Positions 23,467-32,283 of a DNA stretch of 36,953 bases are shown here, one piece after another. The stretch is taken from positions 1 to 36,953 of the forward strand of contig DATGIQ010000425.1 of the NCBI GenBank assembly GCA_035295665.1, written 5' to 3'. Position 1 is the first letter of the stretch. Every line of letters begins with the position of its first letter. A program made the translations under genes and the position numbers. The notes beneath the pieces are model-generated. The model was not told where the DNA came from, did not search any database, and saw nothing but the letters and a program-made list of their open reading frames with translations. Source of the stretch: DATGIQ01 sp035295665. Its GTDB lineage: Bacteria; Planctomycetota; Planctomycetia; Gemmatales; Gemmataceae.

Positions 23467-26400
23467 CGGTTGAACCGCCGATACAACACCGGCAGCACGA
23501 TCAGGTTAAGCGCGGTGGAAGTCGTGAGCCCCCCCAGGATGACCCAGGCCATGGGCCCCTCGATTTCGCGGCCCGCCTCCCCGCTGCCCAGGGCGATTGG
23601 CAACAGGCCCAGGGCCGTCACCAGCGCCGTCATGAGCACCGGCGCCAAGCGCTCCCGGGCACCCCGGAAAACGAGTTCCGGCCCCCACGTCACCTGTTCC
23701 ACTTCTTGCAGATGTTGCCAGTGTGAGATCATCATGATGCCGTTCCGCGTAGTGATGCCGAACAATGTCACGAAGCCGATCAACGCACCTACATCCAAAA
23801 TGCCTCTTCCCAGGGAAATGGCCGCTACCCCGCCAACCAGCGCAAACGGCAGATTGACCAGAATTAGCAGCAACCGCCGCACTGACCCGAACGCCATCCA
23901 CAACAGCAGCAAGATCCCCCCTCCAACTGCCAACGAGAGGAGCAGAAGTTGCCGTTGGGCTGCTTGCTTGGCCTGGTGTTCGCCGGTAAAGACATAATAA
24001 ACGCCCTCGGGGAGCATCACCTGCTTGACCCGGCGCTCGGCCTCGGCCACGAACGATTCCACATCTCGGCCCTCGACATTGCAGGTCACCTGGCGGCGGC
24101 GCGTGGCTCCTTCGTGAGCGATAAGGAATCGGCCATCCGAGAGGAATACGTCGGCAATCTGCTTGAGCTGCACTCGACCGCTCGTCGCTCCCGGTTCGTG
24201 GGTTCCCAGCCCGACGTGGACATCGGCGCCTCCGGCTGGTGGTGGGACGGACAGCCAAAGGTTGGCCACCGTCTCTGGATCGTTGCGGGCTTTCGGTTCC
24301 AGCTGAACCACGAGCGGGATGATGCGGTTCTGGTCATACACCTGGCCGACTTCGGTTCCCTGGTAGGCGGCATGGAGCGCGTCGAGAACTGGCAGGTTGC
24401 GGAGGCCATAGCGAGCCGCATCGGCCGAGCGCACCCGGACCACGAGCTCGGGGACCCCGGTCTGGGCCTCCGGTCGAACATTCGCATGACCGGGGACGCT
24501 GTTCAGGACACGGGCAATGCGGTCCGCCGCCTGATCGATGGCCGGCAGATCTTCCCCATAAACCTTTACCGCCACGGCCGCTGTTGTGCCGGAGAGGACC
24601 TCTTTGATGCGCTCGGTCAAGAACGGCATGACTTCAAAAGAGAAACCCGGGAACGAGTCGAGCGCCCGCTTGATCTCGCGCTCTGCCTGTTCGGTGCCTT
24701 CGGCGGCAAGTCGCGCGAGATCGATCTCCAATTCGCTGTACTCCACGCCTTCCGTATCCTCGCCCAGCTCGGCACGGCCGGCCTCCTGGGCGACATTCAC
24801 GACCACACGGTTGCGTCGCAGGGCGTGGCTGAGCTGATTGCCGGTGGCGAGCGATTCTTGCAGGGAAGTCCCTGGAATGCCCCTCATGTGAACCACGAAA
24901 TGGTTCTCGCGCAATTCCGGCAGAAATTCACCGCCAAAGTTCTCCAGTGCCCACCCTGCCGCGGCCAGCAGCACCAGCGTCGCCGTCAGGAGCGGGGCAA
25001 ATTGGCGGTCCAGACGGCGAAGCAGCCAATCATAGGCTCCCTGCAGCCGGCGCAGCAGAGGTGGCTCCCCAGCACCACCTGCCCGCGGCAAGAGGATTGC
25101 TGCCAGGGCAGGAGACACTGTCATCGCTACGCCAAGCGATGCGAGCACAGCCAGGACATAGGCGTAACCCAACGGAGCAAACAGGCGACCCTGGAGCCCG
25201 CTCAGAAAAAAAATAGGGACAAAAACTAGCACGACAATGAACGTGGCGTAGACGACGGCACTGCGGACTTCGAGCGATGCCGATAGCACTACCGCAGCCA
25301 CAGAGCGGGGATATCCTGCTCGAGCATTTTCGCGAAGTCGGCGGAAAATGTTTTCCACGTCGATGATCGCATCATCGACCACCTCGCCCACGGCCATCGC
25401 CAATCCGCCCAGTGTCAGGGTATTTAGACCCACTCCCCAGGCCCACAGGATGGTGACCGCCGTGAGCAGGGAAAGCGGGATGGCTATCAACGAGATGAAA
25501 GCCGTGCGCAGATTGAAAAGGAACACAAACAGCACGACAGTCACCAGGCCCGCCCCCACGAGCAGGGACTGCGTGACATTTCCCACGGCGTGTTCAATGA
25601 AGTTGGCCTGGCGGAACAGGGCGGGGTGATAAGTGATCCCTTGCCGCTCCAAGATCGGCCGCAGCTTTTCCAGCTCCGCTTCGACGAACCGGCTTACTTC
25701 CGGCGTATCGCTGTCGATTTGCTTGTACACAACCAGGATGACGCCGGGCGTGCCGTTGATGGTGGCATCGCCGAATTTCGGGGCTGGACCGGCAGCGACA
25801 GTGGCCACGTCCTGGAGGCATACCGGTGTTCCCTCTGAGACCGTGAGGACCGTTTCCCCGAGCTCGGCCGCCGAGCGCACCTGCCCCTCGGTCCGAAGCA
25901 GGACGCGTTGGCGATCATTTTCGAAGAAGCCAGCACCGCGTATGCCGCCGGCCTGGCGCGTCGCATCCACGACATCGGTGACCGTGAGGTTACGGGCAGC
26001 AAGCTGACTGGGATGGATCTGCACTTGAAACTGGCGGGCTTGGCCGCCATAGATCGTCACCTGGGCTACGCCGCGAATCCCAAGGAGGCGTGGCCGGATG
26101 GTCCATTGGGCACGATCACGAAGGTCCAGGGGCGACAGCGTTTCGGAGGTAAAGCCGACGCTCAGCAGCCGGCCGGTAGCCGGCGTCAAGGGAGCCAGGC
26201 GCGGGTCCTTTGCTCCTTCCGGGAGCTGCCCGACCACTTCGGCGAGTCGCTCCGTGACCAGTTGCCGCGCCCGGTAGATGTCCATCCCATCCTGAAAAAT
26301 GACGGTGATCACCGACAGCCCCTGGATGGACTGGGACCGCAGAACATCCAGGCGCGGAAGCCCGTTGACGGCGGTCTCCAACGGCAAGGTGATGAGCTGT

Positions 26401-26585
26401 TCGACGTCGCCGGGCGAGAGTCCGGGGGCCTCCGTCTGGATGACCACTTGGGGCGGCGCAAATTCGGGGAATACGTCGAGCTTGGCATGGCCGGCGGCAT
26501 AACCGCCGAGTACGAGGAGAAAGACTGCCAGGGCTACCACCACGACCCGGTTGTGAATGGACCAGGCGACGATCGCTTGGAGCAT
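23463..26585 (-). CDS. CusA/CzcA-family heavy-metal RND efflux pump
   Basis: 1040 residues from ATG 26585, the normal length for this family; upstream in-frame ATG 26597 is possible. It has the RND layout: TM1 (IHNRVVVVALAVFLLVLGGY), a large periplasmic loop starting FPEFAPPQVVIQTEAPGLSP, TM2-6, a second loop and TM7-12 ending NLIVLPVLYRRFNR. TM4 carries GEVVDDAIIDVENIFRRL, with Asp404, Asp405, Asp409 and Glu411 in the proton-relay position. The classic DFG...D motif of Zn/Co-type CzcA is not present, and I cannot align the CusA methionine triad, so the metal is not assigned. Its ATG lies one base after the stop of the adaptor gene (TAACATG). Confidence 0.93.
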   Translation of the reverse strand: MLQAIVAWSIHNRVVVVALAVFLLVLGGYAAGHAKLDVFPEFAPPQVVIQTEAPGLSPGDVEQLITLPLETAVNGLPRLDVLRSQSIQGLSVITVIFQDGMDIYRARQLVTERLAEVVGQLPEGAKDPRLAPLTPATGRLLSVGFTSETLSPLDLRDRAQWTIRPRLLGIRGVAQVTIYGGQARQFQVQIHPSQLAARNLTVTDVVDATRQAGGIRGAGFFENDRQRVLLRTEGQVRSAAELGETVLTVSEGTPVCLQDVATVAAGPAPKFGDATINGTPGVILVVYKQIDSDTPEVSRFVEAELEKLRPILERQGITYHPALFRQANFIEHAVGNVTQSLLVGAGLVTVVLFVFLFNLRTAFISLIAIPLSLLTAVTILWAWGVGLNTLTLGGLAMAVGEVVDDAIIDVENIFRRLRENARAGYPRSVAAVVLSASLEVRSAVVYATFIVVLVFVPIFFLSGLQGRLFAPLGYAYVLAVLASLGVAMTVSPALAAILLPRAGGAGEPPLLRRLQGAYDWLLRRLDRQFAPLLTATLVLLAAAGWALENFGGEFLPELRENHFVVHMRGIPGTSLQESLATGNQLSHALRRNRVVVNVAQEAGRAELGEDTEGVEYSELEIDLARLAAEGTEQAEREIKRALDSFPGFSFEVMPFLTERIKEVLSGTTAAVAVKVYGEDLPAIDQAADRIARVLNSVPGHANVRPEAQTGVPELVVRVRSADAARYGLRNLPVLDALHAAYQGTEVGQVYDQNRIIPLVVQLEPKARNDPETVANLWLSVPPPAGGADVHVGLGTHEPGATSGRVQLKQIADVFLSDGRFLIAHEGATRRRQVTCNVEGRDVESFVAEAERRVKQVMLPEGVYYVFTGEHQAKQAAQRQLLLLSLAVGGGILLLLWMAFGSVRRLLLILVNLPFALVGGVAAISLGRGILDVGALIGFVTLFGITTRNGIMMISHWQHLQEVEQVTWGPELVFRGARERLAPVLMTALVTALGLLPIALGSGEAGREIEGPMAWVILGGLTTSTALNLIVLPVLYRRFNR

Positions 26586-26586
26586 G

Positions 26587-27969
26587 TTAGTCGACATCCG
26601 CTGCGGTGCGGAATTCCTCGGAGAGCAGTGCTTGGGCACGCTCGGAGATGACCAGTTCTCCGGGCGCAACCCCGGACGCCAGCACCCAGCGGTCGGCGTC
26701 CCGACCCAGAACTTGCACCTCCCGCCGCTCGAATCGGCCGGGGGTAATGCGGACATAAACCAAGGCTCGCCCCTGGTGGTAGAGCAGTGCCCTTTCGGGA
26801 ACGGCGACCGCCTTGCGGGGCTTGCTCTCTGGAATCTTCACGGTGGCTTGTACAAAAAGGCCCGGACGCCAGATGGCACCGCCCCGGTCTGCGTGCGTTT
26901 TGCGCGCGCTGCCGTTGAGCGCGCGCAAAACGGAAACCTGGGCATTGTCGACTTCGTACCAGTACCCCGCGTATTGGGACGATGGCTCCACCTGCGGAGC
27001 GATGCCGGCGAACACCGCCCGAGCCGGTTGTTCCGCCGCGGCGGGCTCCGAGCGGTTGGTTGCCCCAGCCAGCGACGGCGGGCTCTCGGCCACAGGGACG
27101 AGCTCTACTTCGGGGGGCGGGCCCTCGGTCAGGATGCGCACAGGAATGTCCAGACGAACCAGGGCCCGGCGGAAATCGACCAGCCGCGCCACCACGCCAC
27201 CCGCCTCCAGCGCCATTCCCGGCCGACCGGCCAAATCCGTGATCTCGCCGGCCGCGGGTGCTTTGAGCGGCTGCGTCCAGGCAGTTTCTTTGCGTTCTCC
27301 CGAACCATTGATCTCGGTGAGGGCGTCTTGCCATTGTTGAACGGCCGCTCTGGCCGTGACTAGCTGCGTTCGGGCGTCGGCAAGCTGCACCAGGGCCTGA
27401 TCAAGATCGGCGCGGGCGATGGCTCCTGGACTTTCCAACGATTGAATGCGCTGGAGCCGTTCCTGTTGAATCTTGAACACCTCTTCGGCCCCCTGCTGCT
27501 TGGCCCGTGCCTCGCGGAGCTTGATTTCGAGATCCAGCCGTTCTTGGGGACCAACACGGATGTCGAGCCAACCCAGTGTATCACCGGCTTCCACGTGGCC
27601 ACCGAGAGCCGGCCACGGGCTGTTCGCGGCAGCCCGCAAGGTGCCGGCAAATGGCGCGCGGACTTCTGCCATCGCTCGCGGGTTGGGGACCACACGGCCG
27701 TAAGCGACCACTCGCGGCTGCCACTCCACGCTTTGGGCAGCTGCTTCTTTGAGGCCAAACGATTCCGCCAGCTCCGTCCCCAGCTTCACGATGTTATTTG
27801 CGGCACGCCGCTCATCTTGGGCGGCCGCGCCGACATCGGGACCGCTCCGCTCGCTCAGGCTCCCTTGCAACGCATAGAGCAACGCCAGCAAGCCGCTCAG
27901 GAGGGCCAGGACGACTGTCCAGCGAATGAACCACGCCAGCAGCCTGGATCGTCTGGACAACTCTGTCAT
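26587..27969 (-). CDS. CusB/HlyD-type periplasmic adaptor of the RND pump
   Basis: 460 residues from ATG 27969, chosen because it overlaps the lipoprotein gene stop in ATGA; an earlier in-frame ATG at 28008 lies inside that gene. One N-terminal membrane segment (AWFIRWTVVLALLSGLLALL) is followed by a barrel-sandwich half (VEWQPRVVAYGRVVPNPRAM, EVRAPFAGTLRAAA, GGHVEAGDTLGWLDIRVGPQ), an alpha-hairpin of about 95 residues (LEIKLREARAKQQGAEEVFK ... TARAAVQQWQDAL), the second lipoyl half (LKAPAAGEITDLAGRPGMAL) and a C-terminal beta domain (AVPERALLYHQGRALVYVRI). A Pro/Glu-rich insert (PPPEVELVPVAESPPSLAG) interrupts the beta-barrel. It bridges pump and outer-membrane channel. A perfect 15-bp hairpin lies inside the gene (26896-26932). 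Confidence 0.92.
   Translation of the reverse strand: MTELSRRSRLLAWFIRWTVVLALLSGLLALLYALQGSLSERSGPDVGAAAQDERRAANNIVKLGTELAESFGLKEAAAQSVEWQPRVVAYGRVVPNPRAMAEVRAPFAGTLRAAANSPWPALGGHVEAGDTLGWLDIRVGPQERLDLEIKLREARAKQQGAEEVFKIQQERLQRIQSLESPGAIARADLDQALVQLADARTQLVTARAAVQQWQDALTEINGSGERKETAWTQPLKAPAAGEITDLAGRPGMALEAGGVVARLVDFRRALVRLDIPVRILTEGPPPEVELVPVAESPPSLAGATNRSEPAAAEQPARAVFAGIAPQVEPSSQYAGYWYEVDNAQVSVLRALNGSARKTHADRGGAIWRPGLFVQATVKIPESKPRKAVAVPERALLYHQGRALVYVRITPGRFERREVQVLGRDADRWVLASGVAPGELVISERAQALLSEEFRTAADVD
26896..26932. repeat. Perfect 15-bp GC-rich inverted repeat inside the adaptor gene
   Basis: CGTTTTGCGCGCGCT (26896-26910) and AGCGCGCGCAAAACG (26918-26932) are exact reverse complements around a seven-base loop (GCCGTTG). 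In the transcript it codes for VLRALNGSARKT of the adaptor protein. Each arm contains an alternating GCGCGCGC run. It lies about 310 bases upstream of the CusA-like start. There is no U-run beyond either arm. Confidence 0.9.
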
Positions 27970-28475
27970 GGCTGGGTTGCCTGGGGCATGGGCAGCGATA
28001 TCTTCCATTGGCCGTCTTGCCGAACAAGATTGATTTTCTCCTTGTCGCCGTCGGGTTCAGTGTAGGCGACAGTCGCCTTATCTCCTTGAACGGTTACCTT
28101 GTCGATCTTGCTTTCCGACAATTCATCGTACTTGCCGTGGAAGCGCTTGGTCTTGAGGAATCCCATGCCATCCAGTCCGGCCAACTGCTCGGCTGGGAGT
28201 CCCAGGGCCTTTGCTTGTGCGGATTTCTCCTGAGCGTCCGCCTTGGCATAGTTGCCCTGGACCGCCTTGGCTGCCCGCTCGGCGTCGGCCTGGCTCTCGT
28301 GATCGAGCAATTTCCAAAGTTGATCGGCATCGCGAGCCTTGAGTGCAGTCTGGACGGCCGTGAACGTCTCCCGCACAGGAGCCTCTGACCCGTCAGGGGA
28401 AACATTCGTCGGTTTCGCGCAGCCCAATGCGCCGCAGATTACCAATCCCGCGAATGGAACCATCCGGCTAACCAT
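27966..28475 (-). CDS. Small lipoprotein of unknown function in the RND operon
   Basis: 169 residues. The N-terminus MVSRMVPFAGLVICGALGC is a lipoprotein signal with lipobox ALGC, giving a mature lipid-anchored protein of about 150 residues. The body reads ETFTAVQTALKARDADQLWK then LLDHESQADAERAAK (helical) and ends with beta segments KIDKVTVQGDKATVAYTEPD and INLVRQDGQWKISLP. Helices followed by a curved sheet ending in DGQWKI are typical of NTF2-like/DUF4878-type lipoproteins. GAGGA lies about eight bases upstream of ATG 28475. The stop overlaps the adaptor start by four bases, so it is co-translated with the pump; it may be a periplasmic accessory, by inference only. Confidence 0.78.
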   Translation of the reverse strand: MVSRMVPFAGLVICGALGCAKPTNVSPDGSEAPVRETFTAVQTALKARDADQLWKLLDHESQADAERAAKAVQGNYAKADAQEKSAQAKALGLPAEQLAGLDGMGFLKTKRFHGKYDELSESKIDKVTVQGDKATVAYTEPDGDKEKINLVRQDGQWKISLPMPQATQP

Positions 28476-28511
28476 GAAACAATCCTCTGGACAGGAACCA
28501 TCTACTCGCCG

Positions 28512-31073
28512 TTATTCGTATTGCAACGCCTGGATGATTCGTAACCGGGCCGCGCGACGGGCCGGGAAGAATGCTGCCAGGAGTGCGAACACGAGCGTCA
28601 CCATCAAACACAGACCCACATACCATCCGTCGAACCGAAACGCCACGCGCTGGCCGAGCACCGGATGCGTGGCCAGGTTCATCAAATAGGCCAAGCCGAT
28701 GCCCAATCCGGTCCCCGGCACCAAGCTGGTGATTCCCAGGGCCAGGGCCTGCGCCAGGATCATCTTACGGACCTGCCCGCGGGTAAAAGCAACGGCGCGG
28801 AGAATACCGAGTTCTCGGGTCTGTTCGAGCACGTTCATCGTGAGGGTGTTCACGATCCCCAGCGCGGCCACGACCGAGACGAGGGCCAACAGCATCCAGT
28901 AGAAACCGACCACCCCGGCCACGGCCTGTTCAATCGATTCGCGGAACTCGGCGTTGGACTGAAGCCGGAGTCCGTGATCCTGACAAAACTGCCGCAGCCC
29001 CGTCGCCACGGCCGCGGCAGCACCCGGTTTGGCGGTGACCGGGAAAACGTGGACGCCGGGGATATCGAACAATTCTTTCCCCTTGTTCCATTCCATGTAC
29101 AGCGCCATGCCGCCGACCGTGTATTCCGATGTGGTGCCGGCAATCCGCAGGGGCCGCGGTCCGTGCCGGGTTTGAATCGTTAGCTCATCTCCCGCTTTCA
29201 AGCCCAACCGCTGCGCGAGCGGTGTTCCCAGTACAACTTCACCTTGTAAGAGTTTTTCCGCTGCTCGGGATGGGTCTCCAGTGGTCAAGACGAACGGGAG
29301 CCTCCTTTTTGGATCGATCGTGCATGGCATGGCTACAATCTGGCGGCCGGGGACGCGGGCGATTACAAAACTGACTTTGGCGACGTGCTCCACGCCGTCC
29401 ACCGCGGCGAGCTGTTCCGCGAGCGCTTCGGGAAGCGGGACTACGGTGGTCACCAGCGTCGTATCCGGCACGACTCCGCGGACGACAAAATCCCAGTACA
29501 GGTTTCGTTCGTACCACGTGTAGATGTCGCGGACATTATTCAGAAGGGATTGGCCGGAACTGATACCCACGACGATTCCGATGAGCAGCACGCCGACCGT
29601 CAGGGCGGTTCGGGTGGGCCGGCGCTCGAGTTGCCGGAAGGCGAGCCGGCCTTCCACGCCCAGAAAAGGTTTGAGGAACAAGGCGGAGAAGATAAGGAGA
29701 GGACGCAGCACAAGAGGAATGGCCAGGACTGATCCGATCAGGAACAGCGAGATGGCAGGAACGAGGAGCGAAGGGGCCGCCTCCGGAGGAAACCATTCGC
29801 ACAAGATCCCGACCGTGAGGATCAACATCGCTGCTACAAACAGCAAGCCGAGGTAACGAGGCCAGCGCCAGGAGCGCTCCACCAGCGTCTCCGCTTTCTG
29901 GAGTAAATCCTCCAGGGGCGCCCGGCGTGCAGCCCGCCGAGCCGGCACGCAGATCGCTACCAATGTCATTGCCGGTCCAAGAATCACGGCGAACACGAAC
30001 AGCGAGAGCGGCCAGTGCGAATTCGGCAAGGTCACGCCCAGCAAACGCTCCATGAGCTGCTGCAAGCTCACCGAAAGTGCCAGGCCGACGGGAATGCCTA
30101 AAACCGTTCCGGCGATGCCGTACAGTGCTGCCTCCCGCAGGAGCAACCGGGCGACTTGGGCCCGGGTTGCTCCCAGAGCCCGCAGGATAGCCAAATGCCG
30201 CCGGCGTTCGCCAAGATTCATGAGAAAGGAATTCACGATGACGATGCCGCCGGCGATTAGTGAAACGACACTCAACGAACCCAGACCAAGCTCCGTGGAC
30301 ATGAGCGAATCCTGGGCCAGCTCCCCACGGGTGGCTGGCGCTTGCACTGTCAGCCCGTCCGGCAAACGTTGCCGCAGGGCCGCTTCGACCTGGAGGACGT
30401 TGGCCCCTTCAGCGAGCACGATCTGGATGCAGTTGACGCGGCCCTGGAGGGCGAAGAGCCGTTGTGCCGTGGCCACGGGCATCACAACCACCGCGCCCCC
30501 ATTGAACCTCGCCGCCCCCTTGGCCTGTAAGAGTCCGAGGATAGGCAGCTCGGCGATCCGGGGTCCCGTATCCGTCATGGTTGGGGTCAAGAGCTGAACC
30601 TTCTTGCCCAGCTCACAGCCCTGGGCACGGGCAAAGCCGGCATCCAGCAACACACCGTCGTCGACGCCCAGTGGCTGGCCTTGTTGCAGCACATAATGCC
30701 GGGCGGCTTCCTCCGACGATGGATCCATTCCGAGTACCAGCGCGCCCGTGCTGCCCGACGCCCCGAGTACAACAGTTTGCGTTTGGATGATGGGAACCGC
30801 AGCTTGCACACCCGCAACCGATTGAAGCTGCGCGGCAACATCGGGACGGAAGCCACCAAAGCCCTCCGCGACGACTTCCAGGGACGCCCGGCCGGCCACC
30901 GCCTCGAACATTTCGCAGAAGGCTCGGTGGGTTGTCGTGGTTGTCACCCGGATGGCGACCGCCGCGGCCACGCCGAGGATGATGCCGAGGAGCGTAAGGA
31001 TTGTGCGGCCGGGCCGCCGCTGCATCTCACGGAGCGTGTATTTCCACAACGTTGGCGGTTGCCAACCGGCCAT
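28512..31073 (-). CDS. FtsX-type ABC transporter permease (MacB/LolC-like), no ATPase nearby
   Basis: 853 residues from ATG 31073, preceded by AAAGGGGG seven bases upstream; ATG 31100 is in frame but lacks such a site. TM1 (ILTLLGIILGVAAAVAI) is followed by a periplasmic MacB-type domain of about 200 residues. Then come a first FtsX module (GGIVIVNSFLMNLGERRRHL, AILRALGATRAQVARLLLRE), further membrane segments, a second TM1-like segment (RTALTVGVLLIGIVVGISSG) with its own periplasmic domain and a second FtsX module (LVSVVAALGIVNTLTMNVLE, LGILRAVAFTRGQVRKM). The family uses a cytoplasmic ATPase to drive lipoprotein or substrate extraction from the periplasm. No ATPase gene is adjacent. It heads the operon; the lipoprotein start is 36 bases downstream. 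Confidence 0.9.
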   Translation of the reverse strand: MAGWQPPTLWKYTLREMQRRPGRTILTLLGIILGVAAAVAIRVTTTTTHRAFCEMFEAVAGRASLEVVAEGFGGFRPDVAAQLQSVAGVQAAVPIIQTQTVVLGASGSTGALVLGMDPSSEEAARHYVLQQGQPLGVDDGVLLDAGFARAQGCELGKKVQLLTPTMTDTGPRIAELPILGLLQAKGAARFNGGAVVVMPVATAQRLFALQGRVNCIQIVLAEGANVLQVEAALRQRLPDGLTVQAPATRGELAQDSLMSTELGLGSLSVVSLIAGGIVIVNSFLMNLGERRRHLAILRALGATRAQVARLLLREAALYGIAGTVLGIPVGLALSVSLQQLMERLLGVTLPNSHWPLSLFVFAVILGPAMTLVAICVPARRAARRAPLEDLLQKAETLVERSWRWPRYLGLLFVAAMLILTVGILCEWFPPEAAPSLLVPAISLFLIGSVLAIPLVLRPLLIFSALFLKPFLGVEGRLAFRQLERRPTRTALTVGVLLIGIVVGISSGQSLLNNVRDIYTWYERNLYWDFVVRGVVPDTTLVTTVVPLPEALAEQLAAVDGVEHVAKVSFVIARVPGRQIVAMPCTIDPKRRLPFVLTTGDPSRAAEKLLQGEVVLGTPLAQRLGLKAGDELTIQTRHGPRPLRIAGTTSEYTVGGMALYMEWNKGKELFDIPGVHVFPVTAKPGAAAAVATGLRQFCQDHGLRLQSNAEFRESIEQAVAGVVGFYWMLLALVSVVAALGIVNTLTMNVLEQTRELGILRAVAFTRGQVRKMILAQALALGITSLVPGTGLGIGLAYLMNLATHPVLGQRVAFRFDGWYVGLCLMVTLVFALLAAFFPARRAARLRIIQALQYE

Positions 31074-31179
31074 TATGTCCCCCTTTGTTCCGGGGTTCAT
31101 CGTCAGGCGCCTCTGGCGGCCTACAATGGACTAGGGACTGCCGATGCACTGCGCGAATATTCTATGGAACTCGTTCGGC

Positions 31180-32283
31180 ATGAATGAACGCATCCTTTCA
31201 AGGACCCCTTTGGAGACATGGGCCACCCAGGCCGGCGCCCAGTTCGGTCACGACTTCGGCTGGGAAATGCCCATCCATTACGGCAACCCTGCCGCCGAGA
31301 ACGACCATGCTTGCCATCACGCTGTTTTGTTCGACATCAGCCACCACGGCAAAGTGAAAGTCAGCGGACCCGATGCGGCGAGCTTCCTGCACAATCTGTG
31401 TACCAATGAGGTGAAAAACCTCGCCGCCGGTGCCGGCTGCGAGGCGTTCCTGACCACCGCTCAGGCCAAGATTGTCGCCTTCCCCGTCGTCTACCGCACG
31501 GTCGGAGATGGCCAGAGCATCTTTCATCTGGACACGGGACCGGGGATGGGTGAAACCGTGTTCAAACACCTGGATCGGTATCTGATCTCCGAACAGGTCG
31601 AGCTATCCGACCGGACCCACGATTGCGCTCAGATGCATCTGGCCGGGCCGCAAGCGCACTCCGTGCTCGAACGGGCTCTGAGGAACAGCTTCGCGGACCT
31701 TGCCGAACTTCAGCACACTTCCCAAACGCTGGCCAGCGTCGAATGCCAGCTTCGCCGGCGTCAGCCGTTAGGCTTGCCCGGTTACGACCTCGTTTGTGAG
31801 AAGGCCCGGGCTGCCGCGGTATGGCAGGCTCTCCTGGCAGCGGGAGCCGAGTCGGCCGGACTGGAGGCGTACCATACCCTCCGTATCGAAGCCGGCACGC
31901 CCCTGTACGGTCTGGATATTGACGATACCAATTTGCCCCAGGAAGTGGGGCGCGTGGAACGCACCATTAGTTTCACCAAGGGCTGCTACATCGGCCAGGA
32001 GACCGTGGCTCGCATTCGGACCTATGGCCATGTCAATCGGTCGCTGACCGGACTGAAATGGGCCGGAAAAACCGCCGTGCCGCCTGGTGCCAAGCTTTTC
32101 CATGCGGACAAGGAAGTGGGCCGGATTACGTCCTCGGTCATTTCACCGCGGCTGGGGCAGGCGATTGCATTGGCCTACATCCGCCGGGGGAGCAACGAAC
32201 CGGGCACGAAACTGGAGGTGGAAACAGAAGGCGGCCGGCGATCTGCCGAAGTTGTCTCCTTACCGTTCATCGCCGCGGCGTAG
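31180..32283 (+). CDS. ygfZ: YgfZ/GcvT-domain folate-binding protein
   Basis: 367 residues from ATG 31180; ATG 31144 adds 12 residues with no family resemblance. The N-terminal part (EMPIHYGNPAAENDHACHHA, LFDISHHGKVKVSGPDAASF) matches the GcvT folate-binding fold. Lys267-Gly-Cys269-Tyr-Ile-Gly-Gln-Glu274 (KGCYIGQETVARIRTYGHVN) is the YgfZ signature cysteine motif, which separates it from the glycine-cleavage T protein. YgfZ helps maintain Fe-S enzymes such as MiaB in a folate-dependent way. The glycine-cleavage partners GcvH and GcvP are not in the window, which fits YgfZ rather than GcvT. Its last 109 bases are antisense to the CPBP protease gene. The gene symbol is by family and not proven. 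Confidence 0.85.
   Translation: MNERILSRTPLETWATQAGAQFGHDFGWEMPIHYGNPAAENDHACHHAVLFDISHHGKVKVSGPDAASFLHNLCTNEVKNLAAGAGCEAFLTTAQAKIVAFPVVYRTVGDGQSIFHLDTGPGMGETVFKHLDRYLISEQVELSDRTHDCAQMHLAGPQAHSVLERALRNSFADLAELQHTSQTLASVECQLRRRQPLGLPGYDLVCEKARAAAVWQALLAAGAESAGLEAYHTLRIEAGTPLYGLDIDDTNLPQEVGRVERTISFTKGCYIGQETVARIRTYGHVNRSLTGLKWAGKTAVPPGAKLFHADKEVGRITSSVISPRLGQAIALAYIRRGSNEPGTKLEVETEGGRRSAEVVSLPFIAAA

Noticed and set aside
23949..25229. 426-codon plus-strand frame inside the pump gene
   Set aside because: Exact antisense of the CusA-like coding region; its residues are the complement pattern of a GC-rich gene and show no domain.
31180..32283. Glycine-cleavage aminomethyltransferase (GcvT)
   Set aside because: The KGCYIGQE motif is specific to YgfZ, and no gcvH or gcvP lies nearby.
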